Origin: Tardibacter chloracetimidivorans
Lineage (GTDB): Bacteria; Pseudomonadota; Alphaproteobacteria; Sphingomonadales; Sphingomonadaceae
Length of the DNA: 64,000 bases
Assembly (NCBI RefSeq): GCF_001890385.1
Contig: NZ_CP018225.1
Location: 1 to 64,000, forward strand
Reading direction: 5' to 3'
Shown: positions 7,580 to 15,800 of the stretch, one piece after another
How the letters are laid out: each line of letters begins with the position of its first letter
Position numbering within the stretch: the first letter of the stretch is position 1
Position numbers and translations under genes: made by a program
Notes under the pieces: generated by a model
What the model was told of the DNA's origin: nothing
Database searches by the model: none
What the model saw: only the letters and a program-made list of their open reading frames with translations

Positions 7580-9735
7580 TCGATCTTATGCGCAGCTGCG
7601 CATAAGATCGACCAGGCATCGGCATAGGCATTGTAGACGGCGATCTGTTCTTCGCTGAGCCGATGCTCGAGGATGTCATATTCGACGCCGGCGAAGCTGA
7701 GCGCCCGCGCGGCATAGAGGCCCTGCGCTTTGAGGTCGCGGGCGATCAACTCCATCGCCGCGATGCCGCCTCGGCGCAGGGATTCCACGAAGGCCCGCCG
7801 GTCGGCGAAGGCCGTCTGCGGTCCCCACAATCCGAGGCGTGTCGCATAGGCAAGATTGTTGACATCCGAGGCGCCCGTCGCCGAGGCGTAGAGAATCCGG
7901 GCGCGCGGAGCGAGATTTTGCAGGCGGACGCCGGCAATGCCCTGCTCGGACCCTTTCGTGGCGCCGAACCGGCCCTCGCCGCCGGCCACCCCGGCCATTT
8001 CATGCGCCTCGTCGAAAACGATGACGCCGCTGAAATCCTCACCCATCCATTCGATCAGCTGGCGCAGCCGCGTGCCCCTGTCGCCGCGGTTGGAGCGCAG
8101 GGTGGCATAGGTCAGGAAGAGGATCCCATCGCCCAGCGCGATCGGGGTGCCGAGCTTCCACTGGTTGAGATGCTGGATGTCGAGCGGCAAGCCGCCAAGC
8201 GCCGACCAGTCCCGGCGAGCGTCTTCGACCAGCGTCTCGCTCTTGGATATCCAGAGGTGGCGGCGGTTGCCACGCAACCACTGGTCGAGGATGACGCCTG
8301 CCACCTGCCGCCCCTTGCCGGCGCCCGTGCCATCGCCAAGGAAAAAGCCGGTCCGATAGGCGTTACCGGCCTCTGCCGGCGACAGCGAAAGACCCTCCTC
8401 GCTGGATATGAACCGCCCGGGAAGATCGCGCTCGAACGCCGCGCCAGCGTAGATCAGCGTTTCGAGCTGCGCGTCCGAGAGCAGGCCGTCGTCCAGGATC
8501 CTGGCCGGCAGCACGGGTTCATAAGCGACCGGGGGTGCGGCAATCGATCCCATTGCCTGCGATTCGACCAGCGCGCTTGGGTGCTCACGAGCATCGGCAA
8601 TCAGCAGACGGCTCGGCCGATAGGGCAGGTAAATCCCTTGCGGTTCGCCCGCGGGTGCGGGCGCGTCGAGACGGTGATAGGCGACCGCGCGGGTCGTGGG
8701 CAGGGTCACCGCCGCACGCGAGCAGACGGGGCGGGTCCGCCGCGTGAGGCCCCGGAACAATCCGCTGGGGCGGGAGATCGGCTGCGGCTGCGGCGCGCAT
8801 GGGGTCGCCATCGCATCGATGGCCGCAAGCGCAGCGCCGAGCGTCGTGCAGGTCTGGCGCGGGACCGAGCCCCCTGCCCCGTCCTTTTCGAGGAGTATGA
8901 GCTGGACTGCCTGGCCGGTGCCGTGCTTGGCATAGGCATCGGGCGGCAGGTCGAGATGCAGCCGGGCATGCGCGCCCGCAGTGGCGTGCAGCCAATCCGC
9001 GTCCTCCGTCTCGATGCGGTCGGGGAGAATAACGGCGCAGCGCCCGCCTGGAGCAAGCCGCAACAGCGCGGAGCGCAAATGGCGAAGCGCGGCATGGCGA
9101 TCGCGCGCGCGCCCCTGGCTTCGCGAGAAGGGCGGATTGAGGAGCACGACGCTCGGCACCAGTTGCGGATCGAGCATATCGTCGATCAGTTCGCCATCAT
9201 GCGTGCTCAGCCTGCCTTCGGGAAAGGCGTGACGCAGCAAACGCGTGCGCCAGGCATCGATATCATTGAGAAGGAGGCGCGCGCCGGCGAGATGGGCGTG
9301 TACGGCCAGGAGGCCGGTCCCGGCCGAGGGCTCGAGCACGATATCGTGTGCCGTGATCGCGGCTGCCTTGGCGGCAAGGAAGCCGATCGGCGCCGGTGTC
9401 GAGAATTGCTGGAACGCGATCTGCGTTTCGCTACGCACGCTTTGCGTGGGAAGCGCCGCCGTCATAGCGATCAGCTGGGCGAGCCGCGCATTCGCATCTG
9501 CCGGGAGCGTCGCGTTCTTCAGATGGAGGACCTGCGCGAGTTCGAGCACATCGTAGGCGTCGCGCAATGACCACAGGCCATCGGCGCTCGAGCCACCGAA
9601 AGCGGAGGTCATTTCGGCAAGGAGGTCGTTACGTGCAACCGGACATCCTTCGGACAGCCGGTCGGCTATGCCTTGAGCAGCGGTACGGGCGGGATCATCG
9701 AGCGGCAGCGTGAGCGCGAGGGGGTGTGTGGCCAT
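7555..9735 (-). pseudogene. Strawberry-notch family helicase/methylase, N-terminal half, truncated by RIT
   Basis: The gene begins MATHPLALTL at an ATG with a GGAGATG site. Genuine sequence continues to DAWSI (about 710 residues); the last residues come from the palindrome and the RIT repeat. An N-methylase-like domain (EPSAGTG near residue 140 and NPPF near residue 200) precedes the first helicase lobe, with Walker A GDGTGAGKGRQ and the DEAH box VIVFDEAHE. The second lobe is lost, so ATP-driven remodelling should be abolished. The methylase domain could still fold. On related plasmids this gene lies between ParB-like and Toprim genes; its role in plasmid biology is not established. Confidence 0.87.
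7580..7611. repeat. Perfect 32-bp palindrome next to the RIT right end
   Basis: Each half reads TCGATCTTATGCGCAG from outside to centre, so the 32 bases are perfectly self-complementary and could form a cruciform. It lies between the RIT repeat and the resumed Sno sequence and has no counterpart at the left junction. Its arms share the pattern TTAT-n-CGC with the RIT terminal palindrome. Confidence 0.85.
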
Positions 9736-9801
9736 GGGGCATCTCCAGGTCTGACACCTGGCATCAGCGCCAGGTCATCAGCCGGAAGGCTCCCTCCCCT
9801 T

Positions 9802-10668
9802 TCAGGCCGCCTCGGCGGCCCGGCGGACACGCCAAGCATCATTCCAGTCCGCGTGCCGTTCCGGCAGCCGGAGCACCAGTTCGCGTCCATTGGCTGTGAG
9901 ATGGGGGCGGGCTTTTTTGAGCATGGCGGCAGCGGCGGCACCGCGATCGCCATAGACGATGATACGCTTGACCCGTTCGGGGATGGCGACAAGCCCAAGG
10001 CGTTCGACCCCGCCCAGCGCCCAGGTGGGCGTTCCGAACCAGGCCATTGCTGAAAGGGCGTCCTCGATGCCTTCGGCAAGGCCAAGCTCCTCGCCGGCCG
10101 GCACCAGACGAATGGCCGCGTCGCCGAGAAGGCCAAGGGCAATCTTCGGCTTTGGCATGGGTTTGTGCAGGATGTCGGCGAGATCGAGGCAGGTCCGCTG
10201 GACGGCGACAACCCCCAGATCATTCTCGACCGCGGCGATCATCGCCGGAAAGAACCGGCGGCGCTCACCGGCCCCGACGATGGTGCGCGGGTTGTAGCGC
10301 AGGCAACGCGGATAGGGAGGCGGCAGACCGCGCGCCGCCAGATAATCGGCCGCTGGAGATCCGGCGATGGGCTGGCTCGCCTTCCATAGGCGAAGTGCAA
10401 GAGCGCGATGGTCCGCGGCCGCCTTCGGGCGCGGCATTGTGAGCGGCTCCGCATCGTGAAGTTTGCGCCGGCGCAAAGCAGCCAGAACATCGCGCGTGTC
10501 GCAGCCGGCAAAGCAGTGGAACAGGATCGCCCGCTCGCCCAGGCGTACCGACAGGCTGGGACCATGATCGTTATGTGCCGGGCACCGGCATTCGCCGCGC
10601 GTACCGCGCCAGATCCCACCCAGGGCTTCGACAATGGCTTTGGCGCGATGGGGAGCAGCTATGGGCAT
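9802..10668 (-). CDS. Toprim domain protein with CHC2-type zinc finger (primase-like)
   Basis: This 288-residue protein begins MPIAAPHRAKAIVEALGG after a GAGGA site. The first 70 residues hold a DnaG-like zinc motif (CRCPAHNDHGPS, then FHCFAGCDTRDVLAAL). The last third has a Toprim fold, with LGLAEGIEDALSA (the acidic Glu) and RIIVYGDRGAAA in place of the usual DxD strand. These plasmid proteins are related to the primase part of P4-alpha-like and phage T7-like enzymes but lack a helicase domain. It lies 66 bases upstream of the Sno gene on the same strand and probably shares its transcript. A role in plasmid priming or transfer-linked DNA synthesis is an inference. Confidence 0.82.
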   Translation of the reverse strand: MPIAAPHRAKAIVEALGGIWRGTRGECRCPAHNDHGPSLSVRLGERAILFHCFAGCDTRDVLAALRRRKLHDAEPLTMPRPKAAADHRALALRLWKASQPIAGSPAADYLAARGLPPPYPRCLRYNPRTIVGAGERRRFFPAMIAAVENDLGVVAVQRTCLDLADILHKPMPKPKIALGLLGDAAIRLVPAGEELGLAEGIEDALSAMAWFGTPTWALGGVERLGLVAIPERVKRIIVYGDRGAAAAAMLKKARPHLTANGRELVLRLPERHADWNDAWRVRRAAEAA

Positions 10669-10729
10669 CGACTAATCCTCGGAAGTGGTGGAGCGCCGCT
10701 GCTGATTGCGCCCTCCCCTCCCCGATATT

Positions 10730-11056
10730 TCACCCCGGCATGCCTTTGGGTGCCAGGATCCCGAATTCCTCGACGATGCGATCGGTTGTGTAGTGCGTCG
10801 CGCCGTCGCGTTCATAGGAGTTGTCCTTGAGCCGTCCGGCTATGCGCACGAGATCCCCGACTTGAGCCCGGTCGGCGATATGTTTTCGCTGGCCTTCGCT
10901 GAAGACGCTCACGCGGTTCCAGTGGCTGTCTTCCTGCCATTCGTTATCGTCACCCTTGCGGCGATAATTCGCGCAGACCGACAGCAGGGTGACTTTCGGC
11001 CGCGCGTCGATTTCCCCGATCCGGCCGATGATCTCGAACTTGGCGAAGTTGATCAT
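10730..11056 (-). CDS. ssb: Small single-stranded DNA-binding protein (SSB family)
   Basis: This 108-residue protein has a single OB fold. MINFAKFEIIGRIGEI starts the fold; SHWNRVSVF is the typical SSB strand; QVGDLVRIAGRLKDNSYE follows. It lacks the long disordered tail and acidic tip (DDDIPF type) of chromosomal SSB, which means it should not recruit the usual partner proteins. It starts the leftward block SSB / Toprim / Sno / ParB-like and is divergent from the replication region. Plasmid SSBs of this size are common in sphingomonads. Confidence 0.85.
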   Translation of the reverse strand: MINFAKFEIIGRIGEIDARPKVTLLSVCANYRRKGDDNEWQEDSHWNRVSVFSEGQRKHIADRAQVGDLVRIAGRLKDNSYERDGATHYTTDRIVEEFGILAPKGMPG

Positions 11057-11287
11057 GCACCCTCCATGCGCAAGGTCATTTGGCCGGCAGCCTATCGTAG
11101 GCGGCTAACTTCGCGTATCCCTCCAGGCGGGGGGATTGAACGATTGCATCAGGCGCGACGCCGATCTCTTTCTCAAAATAAAAAGAATCAAAACGCCGCT
11201 GCTCGCAGCGGAAGCTTTTCCGATTCAAAAGGATTCAGATTCAGGAGGCCGAAAGCACAGCATTTCTGCGGGTTTGAGCAAGCTTAT

Positions 11288-11389
11288 CCTGACCGGACGG
11301 GGGATTTTGCCTGCCCTTCCGGGGGCGCTTCCCTGACCGATCGGGGGATGCAACCTGACCTGCTGGGGCCTTCCTGACCGTATGGGGGA
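11288..11389 (+). repeat. Iteron array, CCTGACC-N4-GGGGG repeats
   Basis: Repeats start at 11288, 11310, 11332, 11354 and 11373. The first four are spaced exactly 22 bases apart (about two helical turns) and the fifth 19 bases on. The consensus is CCTGACC, four variable bases, then GGGGG and A or C; copy 2 has CCTGCCC and copy 4 has only GGGG. A further full copy stands alone at 11537-11553. They precede repA in direct orientation, as RepA binding sites should. Confidence 0.8.
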
Positions 11390-11574
11390 CAGCTTCCTGC
11401 TGGAGTGATTCGCTCGCCATAGCGTTCGTCAGGGACTTTCTTCGGCGTCCGCGCTGCCGTTTGCGCGGGTCCGGGCGCTTGGAAACGCGACTCGCCGCAC
11501 TTCCTCATGGTTTGCTGCTTCGGAGCGAAGTTCCATCCTGACCTCTTGGGGGCCGAATCCGGTGTCTATCCTGC

Positions 11575-11603
11575 CCTGACTTGACGCGTAAGGACAGGTC
11601 AGG
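11575..11603 (+). promoter_or_regulatory. Candidate repA operator/promoter with inverted half-iterons
   Basis: CCTGAC at 11575-11580 and GTCAGG at 11598-11603 are the iteron half-site in inverted orientation. They flank TTGACG (11581-11586), a good -35 box; the -10 (near 11604) is weak. In many iteron plasmids, inverted half-iterons over the rep promoter bind RepA dimers and repress it. That role here is inferred. Confidence 0.5.
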
Positions 11604-11647
11604 CAGATTTTCTCCCACGCTGGACGAATCGGCGCAGACTTCATGGC

Positions 11648-12811
11648 ATGGATGACGAGCAAGCCCTAGATCACGCTGTAACGCCCTCCCCCACCGGCGA
11701 TGACGCTTCTCCGGGACGGGCGATGCGGGTGGCTGCCGCCCTGCAGGCAAAGGGCGGTGACGAGTTCGCCAAGCCCGGCAGCATCGTCGAGGTCAAGTTC
11801 GTCAAAGGCCAGTCGCTTAGCCTGACTGCTTCGCGTTTGCTTGCGCTGATGATTTTGACCGCGGGCGGTGATGCCTGGGAGGACCGCCCGCACAAGATGC
11901 GAAAGGCGGACATTCGCCGCGGCCACAAGGGCAATGAGCGCATCTCGGATATGCTTGAGGAATTGCACCGCACGCTTTTCGCGGTCGATGACAAGTCCTG
12001 GCGCGGCAAGAAGGCGACGCTGCGCTTTTCGCTTATCTCGTCGTCGCGCGAAGAAGCGGAAGACGAAGAGGGCGCGGACGCTGGGTGGATCGAGTGGGAG
12101 TTCACGCCCGAAGCCCGAAAGCTGATCCAGGAATCGGAGACCTATGCGGTCCTGAACCGCCAGGCGGTGCTCGGCTTCCGATCAACCTATGCGCTCAAGC
12201 TGTACGAGATCGGGGCGCTGAGGCTGCATAGGCGCCAGTCGCTCTGGAAGGGCGACATGACGGCGCTGCGTGCGCTGCTCGGCATCGCGCCGGACGTCTA
12301 CAAGGATTTCGCGCAGCTGCGCCGCAAAGTTCTCGAAAAGGCGAAGGCCGAAATCGACCAGCTCGCCCATTTTCGCGTGGAGTGGCGGGAGATCCGCCAG
12401 GGCAGAACTGTCACCGAAATCGAATTCCGCTTTGAGCCCAAGGATGCTCCGGCCCAAATCGCGACCGTGGATGAGATCGGTCGGCACTCTGCGGGCAGAA
12501 AGGCGCGGCGCGAGGACGAGGTGGAGACCGTTGCCGTCGAGGCTGTCACACAGGCGGCGGTGGCGGCCTTGGTGTCAAAGGATAAGGCTGGGGCAGGGGA
12601 GGTCACCTTCCCGAACGGCACGATCCGCTTTGGCTCGGACACGCTCGCGGCCATCGGCCGTTCGGCTGGCGGCGGTTGGGACATCGATCTCATTGCCGAT
12701 GCCTATCGCGCGCAGATGGGCGAAAGGCTGGCGAAGCTCAAGGGCGCCAAGCTGATCGCATCCTGGACCGGCTTCTGCGAGAGTTTCCTGGCACGACGCG
12801 GGCGCCCCTGA
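11648..12811 (+). CDS. repA: Plasmid replication initiator, Rep_3 superfamily
   Basis: This 387-residue protein contains the winged-helix region of Rep_3 initiators: FRSTYALKLYEIGALRL, then LRALLGIAPDVYKDFAQLRRKVLEKAKAEI and a beta segment with GRTVTEIEFRF. The first 60 residues and the last 100 are less conserved; the tail (NGTIRFGSDTLAAIG..) is typical of sphingomonad RepA. It should bind the upstream iterons and open the adjacent AT-rich DNA. It is followed in order by parA and parB, so copy number and partition genes form one module. The ATG at 11648 has no strong ribosome site. Confidence 0.87.
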   Translation: MDDEQALDHAVTPSPTGDDASPGRAMRVAAALQAKGGDEFAKPGSIVEVKFVKGQSLSLTASRLLALMILTAGGDAWEDRPHKMRKADIRRGHKGNERISDMLEELHRTLFAVDDKSWRGKKATLRFSLISSSREEAEDEEGADAGWIEWEFTPEARKLIQESETYAVLNRQAVLGFRSTYALKLYEIGALRLHRRQSLWKGDMTALRALLGIAPDVYKDFAQLRRKVLEKAKAEIDQLAHFRVEWREIRQGRTVTEIEFRFEPKDAPAQIATVDEIGRHSAGRKARREDEVETVAVEAVTQAAVAALVSKDKAGAGEVTFPNGTIRFGSDTLAAIGRSAGGGWDIDLIADAYRAQMGERLAKLKGAKLIASWTGFCESFLARRGRP

Positions 12812-12812
12812 G

Positions 12813-12838
12813 CCGAAATTGCACCGGTGCAATTTCGG
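12813..12838. promoter_or_regulatory. Palindrome 1 flanking parA (candidate parS or Par operator)
   Basis: The 26-base perfect palindrome has the core AATTGCACCGGTGCAATT. The same 18-base core recurs at 14219-14236, between parA and parB. Two copies around a partition gene suggest a ParB binding site or a ParA/ParB autoregulatory operator. Confidence 0.6.
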
Positions 12839-12847
12839 GGTGAACTG

Positions 12848-12863
12848 CCCCCAAGGAGTCAGG
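12848..12863 (-). repeat. Iteron-like repeat between repA and parA
   Basis: On the minus strand this reads CCTGACT, four bases, then GGGGG, matching the oriV iterons except for one base. It lies 9 bases after the 26-base palindrome. Confidence 0.6.
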
Positions 12864-13006
12864 TTGCGAGGGGGCGCAAAAGGTCTGCGGCGCAGATTGG
12901 GCAAGTTTCGCCCTTCGGGCTGGGCCGACTTGCGAAAATCAGCCTTCGATTGACCTAAAAGTGCAAATTGAGCTATGCCCCCTCTAGTTTCGCAAGGGGG
13001 CCTCTC

Positions 13007-14209
13007 TTGGCTGCATCACTCGACATTGAGGGCACGCAGGACCTGCTGTCCGTCTCGACGCTCGCACAACGGACCAGCTCTGTCCTCGAGCGGCTCCGCG
13101 ACTCCGCGCGGAGTGCCCGGGCGGACGAGCGGCGCGAGCCGACGTTCCCGATTGGCAAGGCCGCGGAACTGGTCGGCCGAACCGCGGCGGCCATTCGCGA
13201 GGCCGAGAAGGACGGCCGCTTGCCGCCGCCTCCGCGAACCGAGAATAATCGGCGTGTCGGCTATACCCTGGCGCAGCTCAACGACATGCGGGGACTGTTC
13301 GGCACCCGGCCCTGGCGGGCCGCAACCGATCCCTGCTGCGTTATCGCGGTGCAGAACTTCAAGGGCGGGGTGGGGAAATCGACTCTGTCGGTGCACTTGG
13401 CCCAATATCTCGCGATCAAGGGTTACCGGGTGGCTCTCATCGATTGCGACAGCCAGGCGTCTGCAACCACGCTATTCGGCTATGTGCCCGACCTCGACCT
13501 GACCGAGGAGGACACGCTCTATCCATTCCTGCGGCACGACGACATGGAGTCGCTCGACTATGCCCTGCGCAAGACCCATTTCGACGGCCTCGAGCTTGTC
13601 CCGGCCAATCTGCGGCTGTTCCAGTCGGAATATGAAATCGCTGCGCGCATGGCGCGGGGGCAGGGGAACTTGATCGACCGCATGGCGCAAGGCATCGCGA
13701 GCATTGCCGATCGGTTCGATGTGGTGGTTCTCGATCCGCCTCCGGCGCTCGGCGCGATCTCGCTTTCGGTGCTGCGCGCGGCCAATGCGCTGGTGGTGCC
13801 GGTTCCGCCGACGGTGATGGACTTCTCGTCGACTGCGGCCTTCCTCGCCATGCTCGACGAGACCATCGAGACGCTAGCCGATCGCGGCTTGGCGCCGTCG
13901 CTGCAGTTCCTGCGCTTTGTGGCGTCCAAGGTCGATGAGAACAAGTCGATGCAGAAGGAACTGTTGAACCTGATGCGGACCCTTTTCGGTCACGCGATCG
14001 TCCGTACGCCGCTCAAGGATTCGGCCGAAATCGACAATGCAACGGCGCGGCTGATGACCGTCTACGAGCTGGACGGTCCGGTCACCAGTTCGGCGGTGCG
14101 CAACCGCTGCCTTGCCTATCTTGACGGCGTGAACAGCGAAATTGAGGTCGACATTCGGTCGATGTGGCCGAGCCATTTGACGCGGCTTCGCAAGGAGGGA
14201 CTCGCCTGA
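13007..14209 (+). CDS. parA: ParA-type partition ATPase with N-terminal HTH
   Basis: The N-terminal 110 residues contain a MerR-like helix-turn-helix (FPIGKAAELVGRTAAAIREAE). The ATPase domain follows, with a deviant Walker A (FKGGVGKST), IDCDSQASAT and VVLDPPPALG. ParA proteins with this added HTH (type Ia) usually repress their own operon as well as driving plasmid segregation. There is no good ATG. A TTG at 13007 follows an AGGGGG ribosome site by 6 bases and is preferred over another TTG at 12968. The gene is bracketed by two copies of an 18-base palindrome and is followed by parB. Confidence 0.87.
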   Translation: MAASLDIEGTQDLLSVSTLAQRTSSVLERLRDSARSARADERREPTFPIGKAAELVGRTAAAIREAEKDGRLPPPPRTENNRRVGYTLAQLNDMRGLFGTRPWRAATDPCCVIAVQNFKGGVGKSTLSVHLAQYLAIKGYRVALIDCDSQASATTLFGYVPDLDLTEEDTLYPFLRHDDMESLDYALRKTHFDGLELVPANLRLFQSEYEIAARMARGQGNLIDRMAQGIASIADRFDVVVLDPPPALGAISLSVLRAANALVVPVPPTVMDFSSTAAFLAMLDETIETLADRGLAPSLQFLRFVASKVDENKSMQKELLNLMRTLFGHAIVRTPLKDSAEIDNATARLMTVYELDGPVTSSAVRNRCLAYLDGVNSEIEVDIRSMWPSHLTRLRKEGLA

Positions 14210-14218
14210 TGCGAGCAA

Positions 14219-14236
14219 AATTGCACCGGTGCAATT
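14219..14236. promoter_or_regulatory. Palindrome 2 flanking parA (candidate parS or Par operator)
   Basis: This is a perfect 18-base palindrome, identical to the core of the one at 12813-12838. It lies in the 44-base gap between parA and parB. Confidence 0.6.
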
Positions 14237-14253
14237 CCGGGTAGAAGGGGTGG

Positions 14254-15270
14254 ATGATGAGCAAGAAGAACGCCAACTTCGCGGCTGATCTGGTCGCCGG
14301 AATCGACCCGGTGGCGCCAGCCCCAGCGGCGCGGCGCCCTGGCATCGGTGCGAGCGTGCTGGCGGGCCGCGAAAGCCGGCTTGCCGAATTGGCGACGGGC
14401 AGTGTCGTCTCACGCACCCATGAACTCGTCGATCCGGCACGTTGCCGGATGTGGGTCGGGCACAACCGCGAATATGCGCTCCTCAACGAGGAGCGGTGCG
14501 CCGATCTCATCGAGAGCATCAAGGCGCAGGGCAAACAGGAAATGCCCGCCATCGTTCGCCGCGTGAAGGACGATCCTGCCTTCGATTTCGAGGTGATTTG
14601 CGGCGCGCGCCGGCATTGGACGATCAGTTGGCTGCGCGCCCACAACTATCCGGATTTCCGCTTTCTCGTCGATATCCGCAGCCTTACCGACGAGGAGGCG
14701 TTCCGTCTCGCCGACCTCGAGAATCGGGCGCGTGACGATCTCACCGATCTGGAGCGCGCGCGCGACTATCTGCGCGCGCTCGACGCCTATTATGAGGGGC
14801 GCCAGAAGGTGATGGCCGAGCGGATCAATGTCACGGAAAGCTGGCTCAGCCGCTATCTCGACCTTGCCCGGCTGCCGGCGGAACTGATGGCGGCCTTCGC
14901 CCTTCCGCAGGATCTCAGGATCAAGCATGTCACCGCGATCAAGCCTCTCTTGAAACCGGAGGATCGGCGGCAGCGTGTGTTCGCCGAGGCGGGACGTCTC
15001 GCTCAGATGCAGTCCGATCACGCAGCACCGATGCCGGTCCCCGACATCGTACGCGCGCTCGCTTTGGCTGCCGATCCCCCCAAGAGGTCAGGATCCCCCA
15101 AGAAGTCAGGAAAGCCGGAGACGATCGTGTCCGAAGGGGGGAAACCATTGCTGAAAGTGGAGGCGGTGGATCGTAAGGGTCTCAAACTTACCTTGCTCCC
15201 GCATGCCGGCGGTACGCGGGCTGAAGCGGAGAACGCGTTGAAAGCGCTCCTGGATCGGCATTGGGCCTGA
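14254..15270 (+). CDS. parB: ParB-type partition protein
   Basis: This 338-residue protein contains the ParB N-terminal domain: NEERCADLIESIKAQGKQEMPAIVRR, then FEVICGARRHWTISWL (the ARRH arginine patch), and ENRARDDLTDLERARDYLRAL. It continues into an HTH region, RINVTESWLSRYLDLARLP. It should bind the parS site and load ParA. The ATG at 14254 follows an AAGGGG site; a second ATG lies one codon on. The C-terminal coding region carries two iteron-like motifs as in-frame repeats (PKRSGSPKKSG). Confidence 0.88.
   Translation: MMSKKNANFAADLVAGIDPVAPAPAARRPGIGASVLAGRESRLAELATGSVVSRTHELVDPARCRMWVGHNREYALLNEERCADLIESIKAQGKQEMPAIVRRVKDDPAFDFEVICGARRHWTISWLRAHNYPDFRFLVDIRSLTDEEAFRLADLENRARDDLTDLERARDYLRALDAYYEGRQKVMAERINVTESWLSRYLDLARLPAELMAAFALPQDLRIKHVTAIKPLLKPEDRRQRVFAEAGRLAQMQSDHAAPMPVPDIVRALALAADPPKRSGSPKKSGKPETIVSEGGKPLLKVEAVDRKGLKLTLLPHAGGTRAEAENALKALLDRHWA
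15077..15110 (-). repeat. Two iteron-like repeats inside parB
   Basis: On the minus strand, CCTGACCTCTTGGGGG (15077-15092) is a 16-of-16 match to the oriV copy at 11537. A second copy 18 bases away (15095-15110) has one change in the first arm. They lie in the linker between the HTH and C-terminal regions of ParB. Confidence 0.65.
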
Positions 15271-15383
15271 TTTTCTTCGGCGTGCTGAAACTGTGAACTC
15301 GGCCGTATTGTGATCTGCACAGGCCAATTGATTCATTGAAACGATATGGATTTGGGTGCATATAAGAGGCAAGGAGTGCACTC

Positions 15384-15734
15384 ATGCTTGCCGCATTTTT
15401 GGACGATATTCGTGAAGGCGATATGATCGCGCCGCGCCGCATGGCGGAACGCCTGCGCCTACCGATGACGCGTCTATCGCGACTTGCGCACCTCAATCGC
15501 AACACCATGACCACACACCCCGGCAGCCCGGCTGTGCAGGCCAAGCTTGGGGAAATTGCCCGGATCATCGCGCGTGCCGCCGATCTGGCCGGGGATGAAG
15601 GCAAGGCGATAATCTGGTTCAAGCATCAACCGCTTCCTGGATTTGGCAAGACGCCCGAGGAATTGGTCGAGGATGGGCATGCCGACATCGTGATCGAGGA
15701 TCTCGACCGCATGGCTGCCGGTGTCTATTCCTGA
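15384..15734 (+). CDS. MbcA/ParS/Xre-type antitoxin
   Basis: This 116-residue protein has an N-terminal HTH-like part (MAERLRLPMTRLSRLAHLN) and a C-terminal toxin-binding domain of the DUF2384 type (KAIIWFKHQPLPGFGKTPEELVEDGHADIVIEDLDRMAAGVY). It should neutralise the RES toxin 66 bases downstream and repress the shared promoter. A -10-like TATAAG (15361) and an AAGGAG site precede the ATG. The short inverted repeat GTGCA/TGCAC (15356-15381) overlapping them is a possible operator. Confidence 0.8.
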   Translation: MLAAFLDDIREGDMIAPRRMAERLRLPMTRLSRLAHLNRNTMTTHPGSPAVQAKLGEIARIIARAADLAGDEGKAIIWFKHQPLPGFGKTPEELVEDGHADIVIEDLDRMAAGVYS

Positions 15735-15800
15735 CATGGTTCACCTTGGTTCACAGAATTGACCGTGCCCATGTTTCTTTCCCGCCGGTAGAGCGGTGCT

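Larger units (their letters stand above)
11057..11647. other. Putative replication origin region (oriV)
   Basis: These 590 bases between ssb and repA have no credible gene. They contain an AT-rich stretch near 11165-11192, unusual in this GC-rich sequence, followed by an array of iteron-like repeats and then a repA promoter zone. TTATCCTGA at 11284 matches 7 of 9 bases of a DnaA box. AT-rich DNA beside iterons and a Rep_3 gene is the standard layout of an iteron origin. A small stem (CCGCTG/CAGCGG) also lies near 11195-11210. Confidence 0.65.

Noticed and set aside
7663-9570. 635-residue open frame opposite the Sno N-terminal half
   Set aside because: Same reason: it mirrors coding sequence with Walker and methylase motifs on the other strand.
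11284-11292. DnaA box TTATCCTGA
   Set aside because: Only 7 of 9 bases match and it overlaps the first iteron, so it is mentioned but not annotated.
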